DNA of 14,864 nt from Alphaproteobacteria bacterium. GTDB taxonomy: Bacteria; Pseudomonadota; Alphaproteobacteria; RF32; CAG-977. Where the stretch lies: NCBI GenBank assembly GCA_017476085.1, contig JAFVEJ010000242.1, positions 1 to 14,864 on the forward strand. Reading direction: 5' to 3'. Numbering within the stretch: the stretch's first letter is position 1; each line of letters begins with the position of its first letter. Positions 1 to 6,890 of this stretch are shown piece by piece. The position numbers and the translations under genes were made by a program. The notes beneath the pieces are model-generated. The model had not been told where the DNA came from, ran no database searches, and saw nothing but the letters and a program-made list of their open reading frames with translations.

Positions 1-846
1 GAAGAGGAAAATGACGAAGAGGTACTAAACGAAGGCAAAGAAACGTTGGAAGCTCTGCGTCGTCACGTTCAAAAAAGCGAATTGGAAGCTTTGCTTTCGG
101 GAGAAGCCGATCATAACGACACGTTTTTGGAACTGCATGCCGGCGCAGGCGGTACGGAAGCGCAGGATTGGACGGAAATGCTGCTGCGCATGTATATGCG
201 TTGGGCCGAAAAGCATGGGTACAAAACGGAACTGCTCGAACAAAGCGACGGAGAAGAAGCCGGCATCAAATCCGCCGTCATACGAATCAGCGGCCACAAC
301 GCTTTCGGCTGGCTGAAAACGGAAAGCGGCGTTCATCGTCTGGTGCGCATATCGCCCTTTGACGCCAATGCCCGACGCCATACAAGCTTTGCTTCCGCCT
401 GGGTTTATCCGGTCATTGACGACACGATCAAAATCGATATTAATCCGGCGGATTGTAAAATTGACACTTACCGATCGTCAGGCGCCGGCGGTCAGCATGT
501 CAATAAAACGGAATCGGCCGTTCGTATTACGCACTTGCCCACGGGCATTGTTGTCGCCTGTCAAACGCAGCGCTCTCAATTCCAAAACAGAGATACGGCT
601 TGGGCGATGCTGCGCGCGCGATTATACGAACTGGAACTGAAAAAGCGCGAGGAACAGCGCAATTCAATCGAAGAATCCAAATCGGATATCGGCTGGGGAT
701 ACCAGATCCGGTCCTATGTCATGCAGCCCTATCAAATGGTCAAAGATTTGCGCACCGAAGCGGAAACGTCCAATGTCCGCGCCGTATTGGACGGAGATAT
801 CGATTTGTTTCTAGAGGCTTCATTAGCTTCCAAAATAAAGGAATAG
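1..846 (+). CDS. prfB: Peptide chain release factor 2 (3' part; 5' end outside window)
   Basis: RF2 recognises UGA and UAA in the ribosomal A site and triggers hydrolysis of peptidyl-tRNA. The reading frame is open from base 1, so 281 codons are visible and the start lies upstream. The SPF stop-codon recognition tripeptide is at visible codons 118-120 (352-360) and the catalytic GGQ at codons 163-165 (487-495). The 45-residue spacing equals that of E. coli RF2 (205-207 and 250-252), so roughly 87 N-terminal residues are missing. SPF rather than PxT separates RF2 from RF1. The sequence follows the alphaproteobacterial RF2 pattern (for example [10 protein letters not shown] near codon 50 and DIGWG near codon 230). 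The programmed frameshift site found in many prfB genes would lie outside the window and cannot be assessed. A lipoprotein gene starts one base after the TAG stop, suggesting co-transcription. Confidence 0.97.
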   Translation, partial: EEENDEEVLNEGKETLEALRRHVQKSELEALLSGEADHNDTFLELHAGAGGTEAQDWTEMLLRMYMRWAEKHGYKTELLEQSDGEEAGIKSAVIRISGHNAFGWLKTESGVHRLVRISPFDANARRHTSFASAWVYPVIDDTIKIDINPADCKIDTYRSSGAGGQHVNKTESAVRITHLPTGIVVACQTQRSQFQNRDTAWAMLRARLYELELKKREEQRNSIEESKSDIGWGYQIRSYVMQPYQMVKDLRTEAETSNVRAVLDGDIDLFLEASLASKIKE

Positions 847-847
847 A

Positions 848-1576
848 ATGAAACGATTATATTTTTTGGCCTGTTTTTTTCTGATATCCGGCTGTATGCA
901 GCCGCTGTACGAATCGGATTATCCTTTATATCGGCAGTACAAATACTGGGAATCCGCCGATCGGGATTGGCAGGAAGTCGATCATTTTCAAATTCAGATT
1001 TATCGAACACAATACGGCTCAAAGACGGCTTTGCGCTTAGTTCCCCAACGCGACGGCATGCCGACAACGGCCGATGGATACATTCAGGCTTCGCAAAAAG
1101 CCGCTTTTAATTTGATGAATGCGGCATGTTCTTCGTCTTCGCCTTCGATTGATGCGGCCGCCGCCCCGTCAAAAGGCCGAACAATAGACCGCTTCTTTTA
1201 TCAGTATGCGGACGCGTCAATCGGCGTCACTTTCTTTTGTCGGACGGAAACGCCGCGTGGCATGGATTTGGCCGCCGAGCAGCAAAAATGGTCTCTGGCC
1301 GAGCGGCGATGGGATAAAATCGGCGATACGCGGGCCTATGTAGATACCTTGCCGCCGGCAACGGACGGACGCCGGCAAATCAGAATCCGGTTGTTCGGCG
1401 GAACCGTTTCAGACAACAAAAAATTAGCGCGGAGAATCATTCAAAACACCTGCCCGAATAGCAATTTTAGGATATTGTCCGATAAAGCGGGAGTCGATAT
1501 TGTGCCTGCGGGACGGTTTCCGGACGTTGTTTCCGATGAAAACGTGAGGATTTATGACTTTACCTGTTCTCCTTAG
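848..1576 (+). CDS. Predicted outer- or inner-membrane lipoprotein, unknown function
   Basis: This 242-residue protein is not recognised. Its N-terminus is a typical lipoprotein signal: a Lys-Arg pair at residues 2-3, a hydrophobic stretch, then LISG-C with Cys16 as the expected lipidated residue after signal peptidase II cleavage. The mature part has no further membrane segment. It contains an Ala/Ser-rich linker near residues 92-110 and four further cysteines (near residues 94, 130, 205 and 240), which could form disulfides in the periplasm. The start is supported by AAGGAA about 6 bases upstream, inside the end of prfB. It starts one base after prfB ends, and the next gene begins 7 bases after its stop, so all three are likely co-transcribed. 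Function cannot be inferred; the linkage to prfB may be only positional. Confidence 0.85.
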   Translation: MKRLYFLACFFLISGCMQPLYESDYPLYRQYKYWESADRDWQEVDHFQIQIYRTQYGSKTALRLVPQRDGMPTTADGYIQASQKAAFNLMNAACSSSSPSIDAAAAPSKGRTIDRFFYQYADASIGVTFFCRTETPRGMDLAAEQQKWSLAERRWDKIGDTRAYVDTLPPATDGRRQIRIRLFGGTVSDNKKLARRIIQNTCPNSNFRILSDKAGVDIVPAGRFPDVVSDENVRIYDFTCSP

Positions 1577-1583
1577 GAAAAAA

Positions 1584-2423
1584 ATGCTTTTGTTTATGCA
1601 GATTATTTTCGGTTTGATTGCTTTATACCTGCTGTTGACCGCAGCGATATACATTTTTCAGCGCAAACTGATGTATAACCCGCATAGACATGTAAACACG
1701 CCGCATAGGGATTTGTCGCCCCGATTAGACGAAGTTACCCTGCAAACCAATGACGGGCTGAAACTGGTTTCATATTACAAAGCGCCGAAAACAACCGAAA
1801 CAGGAGAATCGTATCCGACAATTTTATATTTGCATGGCAATACGGGGCCGGCTTCGGACGCGGCGCATAAATTGATTCCGATTGTCGAAGCGGGATACGG
1901 CGTTCTTTTGCTGGAATATCGGGGATACGGCCCGAATCCCGGATATCCGAGCGAAAAAGGATTGATCGCGGATGCCGAAGCTGGGCTGCACTTTATTCAT
2001 ATGAAGCAAGGCAAACAAGCAAAAGTGTATTACTACGGCATGTCGATGGGAACCGGAGTCGCAAACGGATTGGCGGAACGGCGGCCGCCGGCGGGATTGA
2101 TTCAGGAATGCGGCTTTACGTCTATGACAAACGCGGCCAAAGTGCATTATCCGATGTTTCCCGTTCGATTCCTTGTGAAAGACTCTTTTGACTCCGAACG
2201 GCGAATCGCTTCTTTGCAAGCGCCGCTGCTTGTGCTGCATGGGGAAAAAGACAGAACCGTTCCCGTCGAACAAGGCAAAAAAATATTTGAAACGGCAGGC
2301 GCCAAAGATAAAACGCTGAAACTTTATCCCGAAGGCGCGCATACCAATTTATACGATTTCGGAGCCAGCGACGACATTGTAAAATGGCTGAACGAACGGA
2401 AGAAAAAACAAACCGAAAAATAG
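1584..2423 (+). CDS. Membrane-anchored alpha/beta hydrolase (Bem46/ABHD13-like)
   Basis: A 279-residue serine hydrolase with one N-terminal membrane segment (about residues 3-23) and a catalytic domain expected on the periplasmic side. The alpha/beta-hydrolase landmarks are in order: LHGN oxyanion-hole strand near residue 87, nucleophile elbow GMSMG with Ser154, a DRTVP turn with Asp223, and GAH with His253, giving a Ser-Asp-His triad. The RGYG segment near residue 113 and the overall layout match the Bem46/ABHD13-type subgroup, whose substrates are mostly unknown; esterase or lipase activity is inference. I chose ATG 1584 over the in-frame ATG at 1554: 1584 has an AGGA motif within the preceding stop region at suitable spacing, and the shorter form starts directly with the membrane anchor, while 1554 lies inside the lipoprotein gene. 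Last gene of the prfB cluster. Confidence 0.9.
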   Translation: MLLFMQIIFGLIALYLLLTAAIYIFQRKLMYNPHRHVNTPHRDLSPRLDEVTLQTNDGLKLVSYYKAPKTTETGESYPTILYLHGNTGPASDAAHKLIPIVEAGYGVLLLEYRGYGPNPGYPSEKGLIADAEAGLHFIHMKQGKQAKVYYYGMSMGTGVANGLAERRPPAGLIQECGFTSMTNAAKVHYPMFPVRFLVKDSFDSERRIASLQAPLLVLHGEKDRTVPVEQGKKIFETAGAKDKTLKLYPEGAHTNLYDFGASDDIVKWLNERKKKQTEK

Positions 2424-2463
2424 TTTCGTTGTTTTTCAATCACTTATAAAAAATATGCCTTTA

Positions 2464-2506
2464 GTTATAAATCCCGAAAAAATGGCGGATTTTCGCCGTT
2501 TATAAC
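2464..2506. repeat. Imperfect inverted repeat with TTATAA boxes in the pilin upstream region
   Basis: The arms GTTATAAA (2464-2471) and TTTATAAC (2499-2506) are perfect complements. Inside them CGAAAA (2475-2480) pairs with TTTTCG (2490-2495), with a 3/3 mismatch between. An alternative inner stem is GGCG (2484-2487) with CGCC (2494-2497). The palindrome TTATAA occurs three times, at 2444-2449, 2465-2470 and 2500-2505; the first two are 21 bp apart, about two helical turns. No T-run follows, so it is a poor intrinsic terminator on the plus strand. It may be an operator for the pilin promoter just downstream, or a 3'-end stem for the hydrolase transcript. Confidence 0.6.
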
Positions 2507-2527
2507 CTCAGATATATACGTTTTTCG

Positions 2528-2557
2528 TTGATTTGCCGGATTTTTCATCGTTAGAAT
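2528..2557 (+). promoter_or_regulatory. Candidate sigma70-type promoter for the pilin operon
   Basis: TTGATT (2528-2533) and TAGAAT (2552-2557) are separated by 18 bp, a reasonable -35/-10 pair. Transcription would start near 2564, giving a leader of about 114 bases before the ATG at 2678. It lies directly after the TTATAA-containing inverted repeat. Called by eye only. Confidence 0.45.
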
Positions 2558-2583
2558 AGGGGTTAAAGGTCAAAGCCCGTACT

Positions 2584-2656
2584 GTATGCGCGGTCGTGCA
2601 AACTGCGAAAAAGCCGGAAAGTCCGGCATACGCAAAAGAATTACCGCAAAAAGCGG
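2584..2656 (+). promoter_or_regulatory. Structured 5' leader of the pilin gene, possible riboswitch-like element
   Basis: Three stems can be drawn. GCCGGA (2613-2618) pairs with TCCGGC (2622-2627) over a 3-base loop. GTATGC (2584-2589) pairs with GCATAC (2626-2631), sharing two bases with the first stem, so the full forms compete, though a shortened inner hairpin is compatible. CCGC (2644-2647) pairs with GCGG (2653-2656) over an A5 loop just ahead of the Shine-Dalgarno TAAGGAGG (2665-2672), which is 5 bases from the ATG. The order CGTGCAAA, short hairpin, ACGCAAAAG loosely recalls the first half of the c-di-GMP-I (GEMM) riboswitch core, but I do not see the second helix with its tetraloop receptor, so a GEMM call is speculative. 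Confidence 0.4.
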
Positions 2657-2677
2657 AAAAACAATAAGGAGGTTGCC

Positions 2678-5600
2678 ATGTTTACGCACCGGAATATACA
2701 AGACACAAACGAACGCGGCGCATTAATGATTGAAGCGATTGCGCTGCTGGGGCTGATGACAATGATGTCGCCGATGGTTGTCCGTCAAACGGCGGATCGC
2801 ACGGCCGAAATGGAAGAGGTGACGATCGCCGGCCAAATGAAAGAATTAAAGGATGCGTTAAACAACTACATTTCGGCGCATTATTCCACGTTGGCAAACA
2901 CCATCAGAACAAGCGCCTTAGATCATAAATTTACGGTCACGGCCAATCAATTGGCGCCGTATTTGTCGGCCGGCCTGATAGAAGGGAATAATTTCCGCGG
3001 CAACAAATTTATGACGAATTTCCGAATCGGCATTCGGGCGCAATGCACAGAAATGCGCACAACAACCGGAGGTGCTTTAAGTCCCACCCCCACCTTCTCC
3101 GGCGGCGTTATCACCGCCCCGAATCCGACAGCGACCCAATATTGTTCCCGATACAGAATGACCGGCGTCGTTTTGTCGGAAGGCGACGAACTTGACGACC
3201 GGCGGGCGGCGCGCATCGCGTCTATGATCGGCGCAGACGGCGGCAGCATGCGTTCGTCCAGAGTGATCGCCGCGCTGGGGGGAAACGAAGCGGAAAAACA
3301 GAGAATTTTAGGAACGCAGGGCGTTTGGGAAGGCAGCGTCAGCGATTATTTTGCCAATAACGCCATAAACGTGAATGTCGGGGGGCGCGTGGCGGCCACG
3401 ACGACATATTCTTCCGGTTTTTCCGGGGACTATCTGTACCGCAAACCCGTTGACGGTTTGCCCGACGCAAATTCGATGTTCACCGATTTGGATATGGGCG
3501 GCGCGACGAACTGCAACGGCGCCAACTGCCATAACATCAACAACGCCGGCGGATTGGAAGTTGTCGGCGGCAAAATCCTGATCCGTTCCCAGAACAATGC
3601 GCAGGGAACTAACGACCAGTTAGATCACGACGGAAACGCTTTTGCCAGAATCGCGTTGGGAACCGACGATTCGCGCATGCAGGTGACGGGCAGTTTAAAT
3701 CTCGGCGCAGGCACCAGCGCCAACCTGAACGTCGGCACAACACGATTAGGAATGACCGGTTCTCAGGCCAATTTAAACGTCGGTTCAACAACGTTGGGTA
3801 TGACCGGCTCTCAAGCACAATTAAATGCTGGCGGATCGAGAATGCAATTGCAAAGCGGATCGGCTCAATTAAACGTTGGTTCAACAACGTTGGATATGAC
3901 CGGCTCTCAGGCGCAATTAAATGCGGCAGGAACCATACTATCGTTAAATTCTACCGCTGCCAGAACATCCATAGGAAATTCATATACTCAGTTAGGAACT
4001 TCGAATATTAATATGGGAGTTAACGCTTCTTCTAGTAGTGGGATATACTCCAATCTCCAGATGTCTGCGTTTTCAATTAAGCAAACCGTTAGCGGAGCAG
4101 CTTCAAATACAAGTATAGACCAATGGGCAAACACCGTTGGTATATCTGCCAATTCCTCAGGCTATACCGCTATGTTGAAAATGAACCCCGGCCATCCACT
4201 CATAACTATGAATATCAAAAGCGGAGCAAGCGAGAGGGCAGAGCTACATCTTAGTCCTTTGGGTGCTATCTCTTTAGATAGAACAACCCGCCAAGACAAC
4301 GCACATTTTTCCTTATTTTCCAATCAAAGCCAGCTCTCTTTTACAAATAACTCCAGTGGTTGGAGCACAGGTGTAAATCAAGGAATAACTTCTTCGGGCG
4401 GAAAATCGGTAACATACGTCCAGAAAAACAACAGTTTTGGGGCTTCATTTGCTTTGACCGCTACAGATTTTAATATAGATATTAAAAATTATGCCGGCAG
4501 CAGCGGTGTTGTAACCAAACAGAGATTGTCTTTCGATGAAAATGGATTAAAGCTGTTTAGCACTAGCCAAGCTAACGCCGCTTTTAATTCTAATGCCACA
4601 ATCGCTCTGAATGCCAAAACCGGCCGTGTCAGCGGTACCGTTTTCCAACCCGAAAACACAATGGTTATCAATACTTCCACCGGTGAAAGAGGAAATATCG
4701 TCAGAACTCGACTCTCCTTTTCTTTTGCCAACGATCAAACCAATACTCCGGGTAAAATGTATAACTTTAATGCAGCTTCTATGTTTGATAACAATCCAGC
4801 CTCTGGCAACGCATCGGTGACAATTCCCGGCAGAGGATATCAGGATCATACCAACGAAGCCCGTTATAACCGTTTCCGCGTTGATCCGGCGTTCGTATCC
4901 GTTATGAACGACATCAAACTGACATCACGCGGCGGCGCGCGACTCAGCGATGCTTTGCCAAACTATATCCTGAAAGGTATTTATCTGATGTCAAACACCT
5001 ATACCGCCGGTCCATGGCCGTGTGGTCATTATACTGCCGAAACCGACAAATCATGTGAATTTACTATGCCCCGATACAGCAAGGATCAATTAGGATTAGG
5101 CGGCGGCGGTTGGGAATTCAGATGCCCCAACGAAACCGACGGCAGCGCCACTCACCCGTTCAAAGGAAGCTACAACAGTAGTTGCTCAAGTAGCAACCAT
5201 ATACTCTTTAACTATAAGCAAAACAATTATAAGGTATGTGGCGATGATGAATATTGTTGGGCTCATCCCTTTATGGGAATAGTCCCTGCCCCCGGCAGAA
5301 ATATCAGCATTACGACAACATCCGGAAAAGAAGAAATATACGGAGAGGATGAAGGAACTTGCCCGAACGGATATCAGGCTGTTTTAACTTTAACCCCGAC
5401 TGTTTTCGAATCCGGAAAGGTTCTTGCCTACGATTTCAACAAAGCCGCCGGCAACTCCATTGTCCGATACAACCCCGGATATTTGGATTATTCGGTTGAT
5501 TCTAACCGCGATATCGCAAACATTATCCAGCCGGGAACACGTGTCGGATTAATCGCCCTAGATGAACTTGACGGCGACGGATATATTAAAGGATGGAAAA

Positions 5601-5818
5601 TCGCGATGGGAACCATGACGGAATCTGCGGAATATCCTTACTTTAAATGGAATGTGGGAGGCGTTATTACCGGCAGTATGTCGATCACAGCCCACACCTA
5701 TTGCTATTTCAATCCGGATGGCTTCACAATGCCGAATATGAAACTGTTAAATGGAAAAACAAAAACCTTTACCTCCATGGACAACCCGGTGTTGACCAAC
5801 GGCGGCTATGGCGATTGA
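2678..5818 (+). CDS. PilV-like type IV minor prepilin / giant modular adhesin (shufflon-type N-terminus)
   Basis: A 1046-residue secreted protein with a class III prepilin signal: 14-residue leader ending in Gly14, mature residue Ala15, Glu19 at position +5, then a hydrophobic helix. A prepilin peptidase would be expected to cleave after Gly14. Residues 15 to about 290 resemble the constant region of the IncI shufflon protein PilV: pilin helix, a KELKDALNNYISAHY segment near 56-70, and an LYR...P.DANSMFTDLDMGG segment at 253-275 followed by an N-rich HNINNAGG stretch, mirroring PilV's LYR..PDLNKMHTSIDMG. Then come five 16-residue repeats (350-429), a Ser/Asn/Thr-rich middle, and a C-terminal region with eight cysteines between Cys782 and Cys1009. 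In plasmid PilV the C-terminus binds recipient-cell surface sugars; a receptor-binding tip role here is inference. It is about twice the length of PilV. Start is fixed by TAAGGAGG 5 bases upstream. Base use is mosaic. Confidence 0.85.
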   Translation: MFTHRNIQDTNERGALMIEAIALLGLMTMMSPMVVRQTADRTAEMEEVTIAGQMKELKDALNNYISAHYSTLANTIRTSALDHKFTVTANQLAPYLSAGLIEGNNFRGNKFMTNFRIGIRAQCTEMRTTTGGALSPTPTFSGGVITAPNPTATQYCSRYRMTGVVLSEGDELDDRRAARIASMIGADGGSMRSSRVIAALGGNEAEKQRILGTQGVWEGSVSDYFANNAINVNVGGRVAATTTYSSGFSGDYLYRKPVDGLPDANSMFTDLDMGGATNCNGANCHNINNAGGLEVVGGKILIRSQNNAQGTNDQLDHDGNAFARIALGTDDSRMQVTGSLNLGAGTSANLNVGTTRLGMTGSQANLNVGSTTLGMTGSQAQLNAGGSRMQLQSGSAQLNVGSTTLDMTGSQAQLNAAGTILSLNSTAARTSIGNSYTQLGTSNINMGVNASSSSGIYSNLQMSAFSIKQTVSGAASNTSIDQWANTVGISANSSGYTAMLKMNPGHPLITMNIKSGASERAELHLSPLGAISLDRTTRQDNAHFSLFSNQSQLSFTNNSSGWSTGVNQGITSSGGKSVTYVQKNNSFGASFALTATDFNIDIKNYAGSSGVVTKQRLSFDENGLKLFSTSQANAAFNSNATIALNAKTGRVSGTVFQPENTMVINTSTGERGNIVRTRLSFSFANDQTNTPGKMYNFNAASMFDNNPASGNASVTIPGRGYQDHTNEARYNRFRVDPAFVSVMNDIKLTSRGGARLSDALPNYILKGIYLMSNTYTAGPWPCGHYTAETDKSCEFTMPRYSKDQLGLGGGGWEFRCPNETDGSATHPFKGSYNSSCSSSNHILFNYKQNNYKVCGDDEYCWAHPFMGIVPAPGRNISITTTSGKEEIYGEDEGTCPNGYQAVLTLTPTVFESGKVLAYDFNKAAGNSIVRYNPGYLDYSVDSNRDIANIIQPGTRVGLIALDELDGDGYIKGWKIAMGTMTESAEYPYFKWNVGGVITGSMSITAHTYCYFNPDGFTMPNMKLLNGKTKTFTSMDNPVLTNGGYGD
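3725..3964 (+). repeat. Five tandem 48-bp repeats (16-residue units) in the adhesin
   Basis: Units start at 3725, 3773, 3821, 3869 and 3917 and each begins with Leu-Asn. Units 1, 2 and 4 read LNVG(T/S)T(R/T)L(G/D)MTGSQA(N/Q); units 3 and 5 begin LNAGG or LNAAG and have diverged. Units 2 and 4 differ at only 4 of 48 bases by my count, and units 3 and 5 share their first 8 bases, so a 96-bp higher-order period is visible. The regular Leu-Asn spacing suggests stacked beta-strands as in phage tail-fibre shafts, which is inference. Confidence 0.9.
3965..4850 (+). other. Low-GC mosaic segment inside the adhesin gene
   Basis: Hand counts of 60-base lines give 42 G+C at 3181-3240, 23 at 4021-4080, 21 at 4441-4500 and 29 at 4861-4920. 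The middle uses AGT, TCT, CTA, ATA and AGG codons that are scarce in the flanks and encodes a Ser/Asn/Thr-rich low-complexity protein. The left edge falls at the end of the tandem repeats. A smaller similar patch lies near 5165-5290. No inverted repeats, recombinase gene or insertion sequence bound the segment. This pattern fits replacement of a variable region by recombination, or relaxed selection; boundaries are approximate. Confidence 0.6.
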
Positions 5819-5859
5819 TAATATATATGATACGGATGTGACAAAGAAAGGAGGAGACT

Positions 5860-6678
5860 ATGTTTTTTTGGATGATGCTCGCATCGTTGCTGGGGGTCGT
5901 GATGTTCGGCAACTGGCAGGAAAAAACAAAGGATCAAAGCGTCTTTGTCACTCCGGTGTATCAGGCGATGGCGTTAAGCACTTATCAACAGCATGTTGCC
6001 GCGGAACAGGGATATCTGGACGCGATGCGCATAAATCCCGACGGAACCAATAATTACCTGAATACACACACGGACGGTATTGTGCCTTTGGTCACCGTGG
6101 AAGGAAACACAATGAGCGCCGTAACGGCAAGCAATACCGTTTATTCCTATATTCAGGGACGGCTGCCCCCGACGTACCAACCGCAAAACAATACGCGAAC
6201 GTACTTGTTTTGTGTTCCCAAAACGCAGCAGCTTCCCGGCGAACATGCAGGATGGTGCAATGATTCGGAAATGGTGAGATATATCATAACCATGCGGCCG
6301 ATTCCCGCCAAATATGACGGATCCAACAAAATGTCCGCATTAAAAGCGATCGGTGAAGCGACAGGTTATTCCAGATTTGTCGGTATGCTGCAAAAAAGCA
6401 ACACGCCTTTGGCCAATACTGGAACAACAACGCATCAGCCGTTGGGCGCTTATTACTACATTTTATCCAGCGGCGTGGCTCCGGTCGCCAGCGTTTACAT
6501 TCCGAATTACGTCGTGTGCAACTTCCCTTTAAAAAACAACGATTCGACCACCTTAGGCGACAGCGAACCCAGCGGTTATATCGCCGCCCTATCATTGGTT
6601 TCCGGACTGCCGACAGGACAAAATTTGACCCTACCGGCATCAAATGCGGCCACCTGTCCGGCAATTCCCGGAGGATAA
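5860..6678 (+). CDS. Membrane-anchored pilus-operon protein of unknown function (possible PilM-like)
   Basis: A 272-residue protein that I do not recognise with confidence. It opens with a hydrophobic segment at about residues 1-17, followed by charged residues, so it is probably held in the inner membrane with a periplasmic body. It lacks a prepilin motif (no Gly followed by Glu at +5). Residues 30-57 look helical; the rest is Thr/Asn/Pro-rich with four cysteines (two in a 15-residue loop near 123-138, one near 224, one near 266). The start is well supported: AAAGGAGG at 5847-5854, 5 bases before the ATG. It follows the PilV-like gene by 41 bases with no terminator between and is followed by a strong one, so the two form an operon. 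In IncI plasmids the small protein PilM has a similar N-terminal anchor, but it is shorter; homology is only a guess. Confidence 0.8.
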   Translation: MFFWMMLASLLGVVMFGNWQEKTKDQSVFVTPVYQAMALSTYQQHVAAEQGYLDAMRINPDGTNNYLNTHTDGIVPLVTVEGNTMSAVTASNTVYSYIQGRLPPTYQPQNNTRTYLFCVPKTQQLPGEHAGWCNDSEMVRYIITMRPIPAKYDGSNKMSALKAIGEATGYSRFVGMLQKSNTPLANTGTTTHQPLGAYYYILSSGVAPVASVYIPNYVVCNFPLKNNDSTTLGDSEPSGYIAALSLVSGLPTGQNLTLPASNAATCPAIPGG

Positions 6679-6769
6679 ACAGGACAAAGAAAAAACAATC
6701 AAAACTAATTCTCCGTCCTGTGCGCGGCTGTTCACATATCGTTTCCCAAAGAACCGCCGATCAAACTTG

Positions 6770-6801
6770 CCCTTCCCGTCAAACCGCGGGAAGGGATTTT
6801 T
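6770..6801 (+). terminator. Rho-independent terminator of the pilin operon
   Basis: A perfect 9-bp stem, CCCTTCCCG (6770-6778) with CGGGAAGGG (6787-6795), has an 8-base loop and is followed by ATTTTT (6796-6801). It sits 91 bases after the stop of the second pilus gene. The rest of the 212-base gap (6679-6890) shows no gene that I can support. Confidence 0.9.
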
Positions 6802-6890
6802 ATACGAACGGAGAACCATCTTTTCTTTCAGGATGAACCAAAAATTCAATAAAGTACAAGATTTTCTTGCCCCAACAATAAAATAATCGG

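Noticed and set aside
1554..1583. Upstream in-frame ATG for the alpha/beta hydrolase at 1554
   Set aside because: It lies inside the lipoprotein gene without a good ribosome site; ATG 1584 has AGGA at suitable spacing and begins directly with the membrane anchor.
2464..2506. Intrinsic terminator for the prfB cluster
   Set aside because: The stem is followed by mixed sequence rather than a T-run, so it was reported as an inverted repeat only.
2678..5818. Shufflon inversion or diversity-generating retroelement acting on the adhesin
   Set aside because: I found no repeated sfx-like sites, no alternative inverted C-terminal cassettes, no recombinase and no reverse transcriptase or template repeat in the window. 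Elements outside the window cannot be excluded.
6680..6720. CAGGAC and GTCCTG as a stem after the second pilus gene
   Set aside because: The loop is 29 bases and a far stronger terminator lies downstream at 6770-6801.
6857..6869. Short hairpin CAAGA-TTT-TCTTG as a terminator for hydE
   Set aside because: Only 5 bp of mostly A/T pairs and no clear T-run directly after it on the minus strand.
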